In this document: piece after piece, positions 1-7,887 of the stretch | How positions within the stretch are numbered: position 1 is the stretch's first letter | How the letters are laid out: each line of letters opens with the position of its first letter | Assembly: GCF_963663625.1 (NCBI RefSeq) | Contig: NZ_OY760438.1 | Coordinates: 62,001 to 126,000, forward strand | Direction: 5' to 3' | Length of the DNA: 64,000 nucleotides | From: an uncultured Ilyobacter sp. | Lineage (GTDB): Bacteria; Fusobacteriota; Fusobacteriia; Fusobacteriales; Fusobacteriaceae | Translations under genes and position numbers: made by a program | The notes under the pieces: model-generated | What the model saw: the letters and a program-made list of their open reading frames with translations, nothing else | The model's database searches: none | What the model was told of the DNA's origin: nothing

Positions 1-1
1 A

Positions 2-271
2 AATTATCAAAGTAACGTATGGAAACAACATTTTGAAGCCATGGCCCATAAAACAGTAGTAAAGCAACTTATGAAGTGGCTGCCTGTATCAGTGGAGTAT
101 CTTGAAATGGCTTCTAAGGATGAAGGGGTATATAAAGCCAGTGAGGAAAATCTTAAGGACGTTACAGAGGAAATAGTAACTCCAACTTTTGACTATGATG
201 AAGATACCGGAGAAATAATGGAATCTGAGGATAATTCAGCTGACAACGTCATAAGTGACGTTTTTAAATAG
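2..271 (+). CDS. RecT-family single-strand annealing protein, C-terminal part
   Basis: The frame is open from the left window edge, so the start lies outside. The visible 89 residues carry the signature found near the C-terminus of RecT proteins: a W-K-Q-H-F-E-A-M-A stretch followed by KT-x-x-K-Q-L-M-K-W-LP-x-S. An acidic, low-complexity tail follows, as is common in phage RecT. RecT anneals single strands during phage recombination, usually with an exonuclease partner encoded upstream, which cannot be seen here. The gene is followed within 70 bases by another small phage-type gene on the same strand. The start of the visible methionine at base 41 is internal, not an initiation site. The family call rests on a short motif and is fairly secure. 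Confidence 0.7.
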   Translation, partial: NYQSNVWKQHFEAMAHKTVVKQLMKWLPVSVEYLEMASKDEGVYKASEENLKDVTEEIVTPTFDYDEDTGEIMESEDNSADNVISDVFK

Positions 272-336
272 ATGTGGAGGGCGGGTTCCAGCCTGCCTTC
301 CTAGATAAAAATTTTGTCTGGAGGTTTTTAAGGGAT

Positions 337-648
337 ATGGATTGGACTGAGGAAAAGATAAAGAAACTGAAAAAGATGAGGACAGAGGGGGTACATTACT
401 ACGGGATTGGGCTTGTCCTGGGGTGTTCTGAAAATGCTGTCAGGCAGGCTGTACAGAAGTTTATTTTCAAGCCCGGGAGACCTAGTGAATCTACCAGTAA
501 TATAGATATGTTAAATAGAAAAGTGGCACTTAGAAGCGGTAGCCAGTACGCCCTGCACGACTTGGGGCTGCCTAAAAATACCTTTGTGGGGTGGGCTATG
601 AAGGGAGATATACCGAAGGACTTTATAATCGTATTTTTAGAGAGTTAA
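337..648 (+). CDS. small phage-type protein with helix-turn-helix-like N-terminus
   Basis: About 103 residues. A longer reading from GTG at 274 is possible, but the ATG at 337 is preceded by GGAGG and AAGGGA, so I prefer it. The N-terminus (DWTEEKIKKLKKMRTEG, then LGCSENAVRQAV) resembles a helix-turn-helix of the kind that recognises a short DNA motif. The rest, ending with a GLPKNTFVGWAMKG segment, is not recognised. It sits between the recT remnant and further tiny genes, so a role in the element's regulation or replication is possible but unproven. Confidence 0.5.
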   Translation: MDWTEEKIKKLKKMRTEGVHYYGIGLVLGCSENAVRQAVQKFIFKPGRPSESTSNIDMLNRKVALRSGSQYALHDLGLPKNTFVGWAMKGDIPKDFIIVFLES

Positions 649-720
649 CTATATTAAAAAGCTGGAGCATGAAATGAACTGGCTCAGGGGATATTATGTG
701 GAAAGGCTGGGGGTGGCTTG

Positions 721-915
721 ATGCAGCTAAAACTGGATTTTAATATCTGCAAGAATCCAGACTGGATATATAAAGAGGTCATGGCATATTTTGAAGGATC
801 TGAAAAAGAAAAAAAGTCCGGGGTCCTATGTGGTTCCACTGAAATAGATTCTAAAAGATGGACTGGTGGATCAGCAGGGCATACGATTTTTTTTCAGAAA
901 GACAAAAAGATTTGA
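721..915 (+). CDS. small hypothetical protein of the integrated element, perhaps truncated
   Basis: 64 residues from ATG at 721; a TTG immediately before it is in frame and could also start it. There is no recognised domain. From 858 a second overlapping frame (ATG 858 to TGA 959, 33 residues) reads as aromatic- and charge-rich sequence (IIWDWFRFEEKYRN), which looks more protein-like than the C-terminal part of this ORF. One ancestral gene may therefore have suffered a frameshift near 858, but a short separate gene is not excluded. Confidence 0.35.
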   Translation: MQLKLDFNICKNPDWIYKEVMAYFEGSEKEKKSGVLCGSTEIDSKRWTGGSAGHTIFFQKDKKI

Positions 916-982
916 TTATATGGGACTGGTTTAGATTTGAGGAGAAGTATAGAAATTGATGAATTTATAAGGGAGTAATTGA

Positions 983-1174
983 ATGAAAATTAGAAAAGTG
1001 TGTGCATTTTGCGTGCATCTATATGATGGTGAGGAAGGATATTCCTGTGAATTGGAAGATTATGAACCAGTAAATTTATTTTTTTTATAGAGGAAATGTG
1101 ACAAATGGAAGTTTGACGAATATTTTATAGATGAATTAACAGGATATGAAGTGAAGGGACAGTTTTATGAATAA
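983..1174 (+). pseudogene. small four-cysteine protein gene interrupted by an in-frame TAG
   Basis: ATG at 983 follows a GGGAG ribosome site. The frame encodes CAFCVHLYDGEEG, a third Cys, then an amber codon at 1088-1090 just after a run of eight T. The same frame continues with RKCDKWKFDEYF to a TAA at 1172. The two halves together give a C-x2-C ... C ... C pattern typical of small zinc-ribbon phage proteins. As written, only a 35-residue product is made. A nonsense mutation, a missing or extra T in the homopolymer, or read-through would each explain it. Confidence 0.45.
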
Positions 1175-1255
1175 ATTCAGAAAACTGATGAATTTATAAG
1201 GAGAAAAAAATATGTTAAGTAGCGACTGTTTTACTAATAATGTTTGCATATAGAT

Positions 1256-1450
1256 ATGCAAAAGAGAGAGATTACAGGGGGCAAATGGACTGTATTCCCT
1301 GAAAAGTATAAAAAGGACAAGGAGCTGACAAAGAAAGAAGTTGAACATATACAATGTGAAGTCTACTCTGAAATGTGTTTTAAAATGTATAAATGCCAGG
1401 ATTCTGAAATGGAAGAGTTTTGGAATTGGTTGTGTGAAAAAAATAAATAA
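1256..1450 (+). CDS. small hypothetical protein, N-terminus uncertain
   Basis: 64 residues from ATG 1256. The good ribosome site (AAGGAG at 1198-1203) instead serves ATG 1212, whose frame stops at 1251-1253, so the original N-terminus may have been lost by a frameshift. The protein is acidic at its C-terminus (CQDSEMEEFWNWLCEKNK) with several Cys; no family is recognised. It belongs to the array of tiny genes separated by the repeated spacer described in the findings. Confidence 0.4.
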   Translation: MQKREITGGKWTVFPEKYKKDKELTKKEVEHIQCEVYSEMCFKMYKCQDSEMEEFWNWLCEKNK

Positions 1451-1485
1451 ATTCAGAAATTTATAAAGAAAAGAAAGGAGTGAAA

Positions 1486-1671
1486 ATGAAAACTAAAGAA
1501 CAGATTCTAGAACTTCTAGAAACATACACAGAAGAATTCCTAGATATAGACACACCTCCAAACAGATTGATTGCATTGCAAAGCTCTATGATTACCTTGG
1601 GTTTAGTGCTCGAAGATGAAAATCTTTATAAAGAAATAATAAACAAAAAATGGGAAATAATGAATAAGTAA
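1486..1671 (+). CDS. small hypothetical protein of the integrated element
   Basis: 61 residues; AAAGGAG lies five bases before ATG 1486, which is therefore preferred over the in-frame GTG at 1480. The sequence looks like two or three amphipathic helices (TKEQILELLETYTEEFLDI ... ALQSSMITLGLVLEDENLYKEI). No family is recognised. Fourth member of the tiny-gene array. Confidence 0.5.
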   Translation: MKTKEQILELLETYTEEFLDIDTPPNRLIALQSSMITLGLVLEDENLYKEIINKKWEIMNK

Positions 1672-1701
1672 ATTGATGAATTTATAAGGAGTGTTTAAAT
1701 T

Positions 1702-1893
1702 ATGAAAATAACAGCAATAGGAAATGAAATCGAAATTACAGATATTTCAGAATCTGAAGATAAACTAATAAAAATGGCAGTTGAGGAGGTTTTAAAAATA
1801 AAAGAAATGGAATATATGGACGCCTTTAGGTTTGTTTGTTTGAATTTGACTAATCCTAAATTTATAGAGATGTTAGGATTGGAGATTGTATAA
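1702..1893 (+). CDS. small hypothetical protein of the integrated element
   Basis: 63 residues, starting at ATG 1702 behind AAGGAG of the repeated spacer. It begins with a short beta-like stretch (KITAIGNEIEITDI) followed by helical sequence. No family is recognised. Its TAA stop is again part of the TAAATTCAG element shared by its neighbours. Confidence 0.5.
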   Translation: MKITAIGNEIEITDISESEDKLIKMAVEEVLKIKEMEYMDAFRFVCLNLTNPKFIEMLGLEIV

Positions 1894-1913
1894 ATTCAGA
1901 ACTTTATACAGAA

Positions 1914-1937
1914 GTCTCCGACATTGATGTCGGAGAC
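1914..1937. repeat. 24-bp near-perfect palindrome before a small gene
   Basis: GTCTCCGACAT and its exact reverse complement ATGTCGGAGAC are separated by two bases. It lies just upstream of the AGGAG ribosome site (1941-1945) of the gene at 1951, so it could be a DNA operator or an RNA hairpin that affects translation. It is far more G+C-rich than its surroundings. Confidence 0.6.
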
Positions 1938-1950
1938 ATAAGGAGCAAAA

Positions 1951-2160
1951 ATGAAAACTGAAAATATTAACTATCAAATTGAACAATATATTGAAGATTA
2001 CGAAATGTGGTTAAGGTGTGGAAGTCCTTACGAATGCTTAGAAGATGCAATAATTATGTATAATCACTTAATAAAAAGCGATGGCAATTTTAGACTAGTT
2101 CAAAGCACCACTATAAAAATGGATGAAATTATAAAAAAAACAAATAAAGTCGAAAATTGA
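1951..2160 (+). CDS. small hypothetical protein of the integrated element
   Basis: 69 residues from ATG 1951 with AAGGAG nine bases upstream. Acidic and helical, with two Cys (LRCGSPYECLEDAIIMYNHL); no family recognised. The 24-bp palindrome directly before its ribosome site suggests that its expression is controlled separately from its neighbours. Confidence 0.5.
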   Translation: MKTENINYQIEQYIEDYEMWLRCGSPYECLEDAIIMYNHLIKSDGNFRLVQSTTIKMDEIIKKTNKVEN

Positions 2161-2183
2161 TAAATTGAAGAAGGGGTTGAAAA

Positions 2184-2354
2184 ATGGCAAATAGAGCAAA
2201 AATAGTTTTAAACGTTATTGAAATTCTTGAAGAACTTAAAGGCGACATAGCTGAAAAAAGAGAGTTTTTAAAAATTTATAAATTACATGGTAAAAAGGAC
2301 AAATGTTGCAGAAATAGCAACGGATTATATAAGGGAAAGCAAATAAATTCATAA
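2184..2354 (+). pseudogene. small helical protein gene, probably frameshifted
   Basis: ATG 2184 follows AAGGGG and opens a 56-residue frame (ANRAKIVLNVIEILEELKGD...). After about codon 37 the frame becomes unlike protein (KCCRNSNGLYKGKQINS), while the +1 frame reads TNVAEIATDYIRESK and ends at TAA 2344-2346. That TAA sits in a TAAATTCA element exactly as in the sister genes, which suggests it is the ancestral stop and that a base was gained or lost in the A-rich stretch near 2290-2297. Confidence 0.45.
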
Positions 2355-2389
2355 TTAGATCTTTACATATATATTAATTAGGAGGACTA

Positions 2390-2491
2390 ATGAAAATAAC
2401 AATAAAAAGTTCAGGGAATAATAAAAAAAAGGTAAGCGATACTATAAAAAAGGTGTTGATGAAGATTGAAAAGAGCGATAATCTACACTAG
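2390..2491 (+). CDS. very small basic protein overlapping the recombinase start
   Basis: 33 residues, ATG 2390 with AGGAGG five bases upstream. Lys-rich (KITIKSSGNNKKKVSDTIKK). Its 3' end overlaps the recombinase gene by 26 bases in another frame, so it probably couples translation of the recombinase, whose own TTG start lacks a strong ribosome site. Small basic proteins in this position can be recombination directionality factors, but nothing in the sequence proves that here. Confidence 0.45.
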   Translation: MKITIKSSGNNKKKVSDTIKKVLMKIEKSDNLH

Positions 2492-3902
2492 AGTATCTAC
2501 TGTTATGCAGGAGGAGACAGAGTCTTTAGAAAATCAGATAAAACAATGTCTTGAATTTGCAAAAAATAAAGGATACAAGGTGCTAGGAGTTTATTCAGAT
2601 GTATTATCTGGAACTAAGGATGATAGACCTAATTATTTAAAAGTCAAAGAGCTAATAGAAGCAAAAGCTTTTGACACTTTAATAATTTATGAGCTCTCCA
2701 GGATTTCAAGAAAAAATACAGAGCTAATAAATTTTAGCGAGTTAATGAAGAAAAATGGTATTAACTTTATTTCTGTGACCGAACCATCTTTTGATACAAC
2801 GACTCCTGAGGGTGCTTTGATGACAAGTATCCAATTCGGAATGATACAATTTGAAAGAGACAATACTGTAAAAAGAACAACAGAAAGACTTTATTATAAA
2901 GCAGGAGAAGGGCAATGGTTGGGCGGAACTCCGCCCTTCGGTTACAAACTTGTAGATAAAAAATTGATTATAGATGAAGCAAAAGCAGGCATAGTAAAAA
3001 CTATATTCGCAAAATATTTAGAGGGATATAGTTTAAGTCAGATATGTGATGAGTATAAATTAATGTGGGGAGCATCAAGAGTAAGAAGGATCTTGGAGAA
3101 TCAAACGTATGCCGGATATATAAGATATGGTGTCAGAGGTAAACAGAAGAAAAATATCCTTGTAAAAGGCAACCATAATCCTATTATATCTAAAGAAGAT
3201 TTTGAAGAGGTCCAATTATTGTTAGAAAAAAAATCTAAAAAATATACTCACAAGGCAAAAAGGTATCTCCTAACAGGATTACTTAAATGTAAAGAATGTG
3301 GGCATAATTATATAGGGCTTTCTGGAGGTTCTTATAATGTTGTAGGTTATTATTCATGTCATTTAAAAAAACTCAAAAATACTGATAAAGCTATTTACGG
3401 AGGGCAGGATTGTAATACCGGGAATATAAAGCAGACCGTTATAGAGGGAGTAGTTTTAAATGAGCTTAAAAATGTCGTGGACTCGCTCAAGGAGATAGAC
3501 GATATAGAGGTGGAAAATAAAAAGGTAGAGGAAACAGATAAAGGCAGATATCTAATCGAAATTACAAAACTGAAAAATAGAAAAGATAAAATTTTGGAAC
3601 TCTACCTTGATGGTGATTTAGAGAAGGAGAATTATAAAAAAAGAAGCAACGATATAGCAGCTGAAATAAAAATGATGGAGAGGAAATTAGAAGAGGAAAA
3701 AATAAAAGATAATACTTTTAGTAAAAACCTAGATATGAGAAACAGAGAAAGGATAATATCTTACTTCAATAAGATAGATCCTGAAAATGTATCTGAAGCA
3801 AATGCTATTTTAAGTTTGATAATAGATAGAATAGAGGTTTATAAGCCTAAGACACGTAGACAAGATGATTTTGAAATAGAGATTTTTCTGAATATTTTAT
3901 AA
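2466..3902 (+). CDS. large serine recombinase (phage/ICE integrase type)
   Basis: 478 residues, TTG start inside the preceding small ORF. The N-terminal resolvase domain (about 1-150) starts IIYTRVST with the expected catalytic Ser11 and has the downstream SRISRKNTEL and GMIQFERD segments. A Recombinase domain (about 160-260, GTPPFGYK ... RVRRILENQTYAGY) follows, then a zinc ribbon with CKECG and two further Cys, and a long Lys/Glu coiled coil (about 350-420). This is the order of large serine integrases, which join phage or ICE attachment sites without needing host factors. It appears intact and is the last gene of the element, reading toward the tRNA-Leu pair. The attachment site is not identifiable from one end. 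Confidence 0.93.
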   Translation: MKRAIIYTRVSTVMQEETESLENQIKQCLEFAKNKGYKVLGVYSDVLSGTKDDRPNYLKVKELIEAKAFDTLIIYELSRISRKNTELINFSELMKKNGINFISVTEPSFDTTTPEGALMTSIQFGMIQFERDNTVKRTTERLYYKAGEGQWLGGTPPFGYKLVDKKLIIDEAKAGIVKTIFAKYLEGYSLSQICDEYKLMWGASRVRRILENQTYAGYIRYGVRGKQKKNILVKGNHNPIISKEDFEEVQLLLEKKSKKYTHKAKRYLLTGLLKCKECGHNYIGLSGGSYNVVGYYSCHLKKLKNTDKAIYGGQDCNTGNIKQTVIEGVVLNELKNVVDSLKEIDDIEVENKKVEETDKGRYLIEITKLKNRKDKILELYLDGDLEKENYKKRSNDIAAEIKMMERKLEEEKIKDNTFSKNLDMRNRERIISYFNKIDPENVSEANAILSLIIDRIEVYKPKTRRQDDFEIEIFLNIL

Positions 3903-3935
3903 AAAAAAGACTGAAATTTCTTCAGTCTTTTATAT
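3903..3935 (+). terminator. intrinsic terminator after the recombinase gene
   Basis: An 11-bp stem AAAAGACTGAA / TTCAGTCTTTT (3905-3915 with 3921-3931) with a 5-base loop starts right after the stop codon. It carries A and T runs on both sides, so it could act in both directions and also end the tRNA transcript arriving from the right. Confidence 0.75.
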
Positions 3936-3960
3936 TTACAACTATTTAAAAGTGTTGGGT

Positions 3961-4046
3961 TGGTGCGCAGAGGGGGACTTGAACCCCCACCGAGAAACCC
4001 CGACAAGGCCCTCAACCTTGCGCGTCTACCATTCCGCCACCTGCGC
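3961..4046 (-). tRNA. tRNA-Leu, anticodon GAG
   Basis: 86 nt including the encoded CCA (3961-3963). Acceptor stem GCGCAGG pairs with TCTGCGC, the anticodon stem CAAGG/CCTTG closes a 7-base loop TTGAGGG with anticodon GAG, a long variable arm marks a class II tRNA, and the T arm contains GGTTCAAGTCC. It lies eight bases from a near-identical copy. Confidence 0.93.
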
Positions 4047-4053
4047 TTGTAAC

Positions 4054-4139
4054 TGGTGCGTGAAGGGGGACTTGAACCCCCACCGGGAAACCCCGACAAG
4101 GCCCTCAACCTTGCGCGTCTACCATTCCGCCACCCACGC
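4054..4139 (-). tRNA. tRNA-Leu, anticodon GAG, second copy
   Basis: 86 nt with encoded CCA (4054-4056). The body matches the neighbouring gene except for the acceptor stem (GCGTGGG with TTCACGC) and one base of the variable arm. Transcribed first of the pair on the minus strand; both probably form one transcript. Confidence 0.93.
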
Positions 4140-4211
4140 CTGCACCTTAGATTACAGGAAGTATGATATCATATTTGATGGGCCTTGTAAAGCTATTTTT
4201 TATTAAACTGT

Positions 4212-5462
4212 TTAATTTATCTTTCCTATATCTCTCCTGTAGTACATTTTGTCAAATTTAATTTTTCCAATAGAATTATATGCATTTTTCTTTGCATCAT
4301 CGAGGTCTTTTCCAAGAGCAACTACATTTAAGACTCTTCCACCTGCAGTGACAAATTTTTTGTCCTCTTTTTTTACTCCTGCCATAAATACAAGATCACT
4401 TACAGCATCACAACCGGTTATCTCATATCCGTTATCGTAAGCCTCAGGGTATCCACCGGAAGCCGCCACGATACAGCACGCAGATTCATTTTTCCATTTG
4501 ATTTTAGAGCCGTCGAGCTCTCCTAGCAGAGTATCGTTCAGGATGTTTAAATAATCACTTTCTAGAAGAGGAAGTACTACCTGAGTTTCAGGATCTCCCA
4601 TTCTCATGTTATATTCAAGGAGATATACCCCTCTGCTGTTTATCATCAGTCCAAAGAAGATTACTCCGCAGAAGTCTAGACCTTCACTTTTTATACCCTT
4701 TAGAGTAGGATCAACGATATCCTTGATATACTGGTCATATACTTTAGAGGTTACATAGGGATTTGGGGCGATTACACCCATACCACCGGTGTTGAGGCCT
4801 GTATCCCCTTCTCCGATCTTCTTGTGGTCCTTTGCAGATATGAAGGAAACTATCTGTTTAGAGTCTGTAATAGAAAGTATAGAGGCCTCTACACCTTCTA
4901 AAAATTCCTCTATAACTACTTCATTTCCAGCATCATTGAACTTTTTGTCTACCATGATATCATTTACAGCCTCTATACCCTCATTGATATCGGCACAGAT
5001 GAGGACTCCCTTCCCTGCAGCAAGACCACTGGCCTTTATTACAACTGGGAAATTGATAGTCTCAAGGTAAGCCTTTGCCTTATCAGCATCTGTAAATATC
5101 TCATAGGCCGCAGTTTTCACACCGTATTTTTTCATGAAATCCTTAGCATAGGCCTTAGATCCCTCTAGAAGAGCCGCCTTACTGTCAGGTCCAAAGATTT
5201 TAAGTCCTTTCTCTTTGAATCTGTCTACAATACCTGCCACTAGAAGTTCTTCGCTTCCCACCATAGTCAAATCTATTTTTTCTTTTTCAGCAAAGGCCAC
5301 TATATCTTCCATTCCATGAAGTTCTACATTTTCAACCTTTTCCAAAAGCTCGATACCAGCATTTCCAGGTGCACAATATATTTTTTCGACATTTTTATTT
5401 TCCTGTATTTTCCAGCATATGGCATGTTCTCTTCCGCCGCTGCCTACAACCAATATCTTCAT
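4212..5462 (-). CDS. purD: phosphoribosylamine-glycine ligase (GAR synthetase)
   Basis: 416 residues, the normal length. It catalyses the ATP-dependent joining of glycine to phosphoribosylamine, the second step of purine synthesis. The N-terminal domain starts ILVVGSGGREHAI, the ATP-grasp domain contains GSKAYAKDFMKKYGV and AAGKGV, and the C-terminal part has the family segment NMRMGDPETQVVLPLL. AAAGGGAG precedes the ATG. Last gene of the purine operon, 134 bases after purH with a hairpin in the gap. Confidence 0.97.
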   Translation of the reverse strand: MKILVVGSGGREHAICWKIQENKNVEKIYCAPGNAGIELLEKVENVELHGMEDIVAFAEKEKIDLTMVGSEELLVAGIVDRFKEKGLKIFGPDSKAALLEGSKAYAKDFMKKYGVKTAAYEIFTDADKAKAYLETINFPVVIKASGLAAGKGVLICADINEGIEAVNDIMVDKKFNDAGNEVVIEEFLEGVEASILSITDSKQIVSFISAKDHKKIGEGDTGLNTGGMGVIAPNPYVTSKVYDQYIKDIVDPTLKGIKSEGLDFCGVIFFGLMINSRGVYLLEYNMRMGDPETQVVLPLLESDYLNILNDTLLGELDGSKIKWKNESACCIVAASGGYPEAYDNGYEITGCDAVSDLVFMAGVKKEDKKFVTAGGRVLNVVALGKDLDDAKKNAYNSIGKIKFDKMYYRRDIGKIN

Positions 5463-5540
5463 ATTCTATCTCCCTTTAGATCCAATAATTTTATAGTGTC
5501 TACCTGTTCAGTCAAAATTAAAGCTTTTACTTATTGTATT

Positions 5541-5576
5541 ACAGGTCTGCCAAATAGTTTCATTCAGCAGACCTGT
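5541..5576 (-). other. intra-operon hairpin between purH and purD
   Basis: A perfect 10-bp stem, ACAGGTCTGC (5541-5550) with GCAGACCTGT (5567-5576), loop 16. On the purine transcript it is followed by A-rich sequence rather than a T run, so it is not a normal terminator. It may be an RNA processing or stability element that sets purD level apart from purH. Confidence 0.45.
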
Positions 5577-5596
5577 TAACACTGTTAATAATAGAC

Positions 5597-7093
5597 TTAA
5601 TGCTTAAAATGTCTTAGTCCGGTAAATACCATTGATATTTTGTGCTCATTGCAAGCATCGATAGATTCCTGATCTCTCATAGAACCACCAGGCTGTACTA
5701 TTGCAGTTATTCCAGCCTTAGCACACTCATCTACTACATCTCTGAAAGGGAAAAAAGCATCTGATGCAAGGACTGCACCGTCTCCAGCTCTTTCTATAGC
5801 CTGCTTTGTAGCCCATATTCTGTTTGTTTCTCCAGTTCCGACACCCTTAGCCATACCATCTTTAACCACTACAATTGCATTTGATTTTACGTGTTTTACG
5901 ACCTTCATTCCAAAGACCATGTCATCCATCTCTTTTTTAGAAGGTTCTTTTTCAGTTACAACTTTAAAATCCTTTGAAAAAGCCTTGTCAGAATCCTGTA
6001 CAAGAATTCCTCCGTCTACTTTTACATACTCTATTTTGTCACAAGGAGTATATTTAGCTTTTATTATTCTGAGGTTTTTCTTTTTCTTTAGTATTTCCAG
6101 AGCTTCATCTGTGAAATCAGTTGCTATAACTATCTCAAGGAATGTTTTGCTCATCTCAGCAGCAGTTTCTCCGTCTACTGTCTTGTTCATTGCTACGATT
6201 CCACCAAAAATAGATATTGGATCGCAGTCGTATGATTTTTTATAGGCTTCTGCCACAGTATCAGCTACGGCTACTCCGCAAGGTGTAGAATGTTTTAGCC
6301 CGCAGCATGCAGTTTCTTCAAACTCGCTTACTACCTTCCATGCTACATCCATATCTCTGATATTATTGAAAGAAAGTTCTTTACCGTTCAATTGTTCAAA
6401 ATCCTTCATTGCACCCTTTTCAGTAGTAGATACATAGTATGCTGCATTTTGGTGAGGATTTTCTCCGTATCTTAGGTCCATCATTTTTTCATAAGAAACA
6501 CTTAGGTACTTAGGCATCTCTCCTTCTAAAAGGAAGTTTGAGATTGCAGCATCATAGGCAGATGTCAGGTTAAATACCTTTCCTGCCAGTTTTTTTCTGC
6601 CTTCAAAAGAAAGGTTTCCTGTACTTTCTAGCTCACTCTGAATTTTTGAGTAATCTTCTACATCTGTTATCACGATTACATCTTCAAATGATTTTGCAGC
6701 AGATCTAAGCATAGTAGGGCCGCCTATATCGATAAATTCCACTTTTTCTTCAAAAGAGATGTCATTTTGTACCTCGTCAAAGAATGGGTACAGATTTACA
6801 ATAACTATATCTATAGGAGTGATCTCTCTTTTTTCTAGAGTCTCCATATGTTCTTTGTTGCTTCTTATAGCTAGTATTCCGCCGTGAATATTAGGATGGA
6901 GAGTTTTTACTCTTCCGTCTAGCATTTCCGGTGCTCCTGTGACTTCTGACACATCTGTAACAGGGATAGAGTTTTCTTTCAGGTACTTATAAGTCCCCCC
7001 TGTAGATACTACCTCTACACCTATTTCTACTAAAAATTTTGCAAAATCCAATATTCCTGTTTTATCATAAACTGAAATCAGCGCTCTTTTCAT
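5597..7093 (-). CDS. purH: bifunctional AICAR formyltransferase / IMP cyclohydrolase
   Basis: 498 residues. The N-terminal MGS-like cyclohydrolase domain begins [19 protein letters not shown] and contains STGGT. The C-terminal formyltransferase domain has the KHSTPCG motif whose Lys and His are catalytic. It carries out the last two steps to IMP, using 10-formyl-THF, the product of fhs at the head of this operon. It follows purN after a 221-base gap that holds repeats but no gene. Confidence 0.97.
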   Translation of the reverse strand: MKRALISVYDKTGILDFAKFLVEIGVEVVSTGGTYKYLKENSIPVTDVSEVTGAPEMLDGRVKTLHPNIHGGILAIRSNKEHMETLEKREITPIDIVIVNLYPFFDEVQNDISFEEKVEFIDIGGPTMLRSAAKSFEDVIVITDVEDYSKIQSELESTGNLSFEGRKKLAGKVFNLTSAYDAAISNFLLEGEMPKYLSVSYEKMMDLRYGENPHQNAAYYVSTTEKGAMKDFEQLNGKELSFNNIRDMDVAWKVVSEFEETACCGLKHSTPCGVAVADTVAEAYKKSYDCDPISIFGGIVAMNKTVDGETAAEMSKTFLEIVIATDFTDEALEILKKKKNLRIIKAKYTPCDKIEYVKVDGGILVQDSDKAFSKDFKVVTEKEPSKKEMDDMVFGMKVVKHVKSNAIVVVKDGMAKGVGTGETNRIWATKQAIERAGDGAVLASDAFFPFRDVVDECAKAGITAIVQPGGSMRDQESIDACNEHKISMVFTGLRHFKH

Positions 7094-7184
7094 AAATATG
7101 ATTCTCCTTTTAATACTTTGTTAATTACTGCTGTTTCTCCAAAAATAATCCCGCTATTCTACCAAGATATAATCTATATAGAAA

Positions 7185-7301
7185 GCCGCAGACCCGCAAT
7201 ATAAATCTTAAAATTAGGTTTTAGGTTTTAGGAATTTTAAGTTTTTATTATCTTTTATTTAGGTTTTAGGAGTTTAAATAGTTGATATGCGAGTCTGCAG
7301 C
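7185..7301. repeat. imperfect inverted repeat with internal TTAGGTTTTAGG copies, between purN and purH
   Basis: GCCGCAGACCCGCAATAT (7185-7202) is mirrored by ATATGCGAGTCTGCAGC (7285-7301), about 80 bases apart. Between them AGGTTTTAGG is repeated three times (7213-7232 and about 7260-7270). No ORF is present. The pattern resembles a small decayed mobile or REP-like element within the operon. Confidence 0.4.
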
Positions 7302-7314
7302 CCCCCGGCAAAAG

Positions 7315-7887
7315 TTAGTTATCCTCAGCGATATCCATAATGGCCTGAGGTAAAAGTCTGTGCTCTATTTCAAGGACTCTTTTCTGAAGAGTTTCAGGGG
7401 TATCATTCTCGAATACAGATACTTTTTCCTGATATATTATCTCTCCAGTGTCCACACCTGCATCTACATAGTGTACCGTACATCCGCTTTCTTTTTCTCC
7501 GGCGGCGATTACAGCCTTATGGATTTTTATTCCATACATTCCAGGTCCCCCGAATTTTGGGAGAAGTGACGGATGAATGTTTATTATTTTTTTGCTCCAT
7601 TTTTTTGTGAATTCAGAATCAAGTATGGAGAGGAACCCTGCAAGAACGATGAGGTCTACCTTGCCGTCTAAAATGACATCAATCTCCTTAGAGAGATTGT
7701 TTTTTAGTTCTTTTCTATCTAAAAGGTATGTTTTTATACCGTTATTGCCTGCTCTTTCTAATCCATAGCATTCTCTGTCAGCAATGACACACTGTATTTT
7801 ACAAAGAAGCTTTCCGTCGTTGATTCTATCGATGATAGATTGAAAGTTACTTCCACCTCCTGATACCAACACTGCTATATTAAGCAT
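7315..7887 (-). CDS. purN: phosphoribosylglycinamide formyltransferase
   Basis: 190 residues, 10-formyl-THF-dependent GAR transformylase (third step). SGGGSNFQSII near the N-terminus binds the phosphate. The catalytic Asn-His pair is in INIHPSLLPKFGG, and the catalytic Asp is in VHYVDAGVDTGEII. The start overlaps the end of purM by 13 bases, so translation is probably coupled. Confidence 0.96.
   Translation of the reverse strand: MLNIAVLVSGGGSNFQSIIDRINDGKLLCKIQCVIADRECYGLERAGNNGIKTYLLDRKELKNNLSKEIDVILDGKVDLIVLAGFLSILDSEFTKKWSKKIINIHPSLLPKFGGPGMYGIKIHKAVIAAGEKESGCTVHYVDAGVDTGEIIYQEKVSVFENDTPETLQKRVLEIEHRLLPQAIMDIAEDN

Noticed and set aside
1..3902. Intact prophage
   Set aside because: Only recT remnants, tiny genes and the integrase are visible; no structural genes lie in the window, so the state of the element cannot be judged.
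3952..4206. 84-codon ORF across the tRNA pair
   Set aside because: It is an artefact of the two tRNA genes, which account for all conserved positions.
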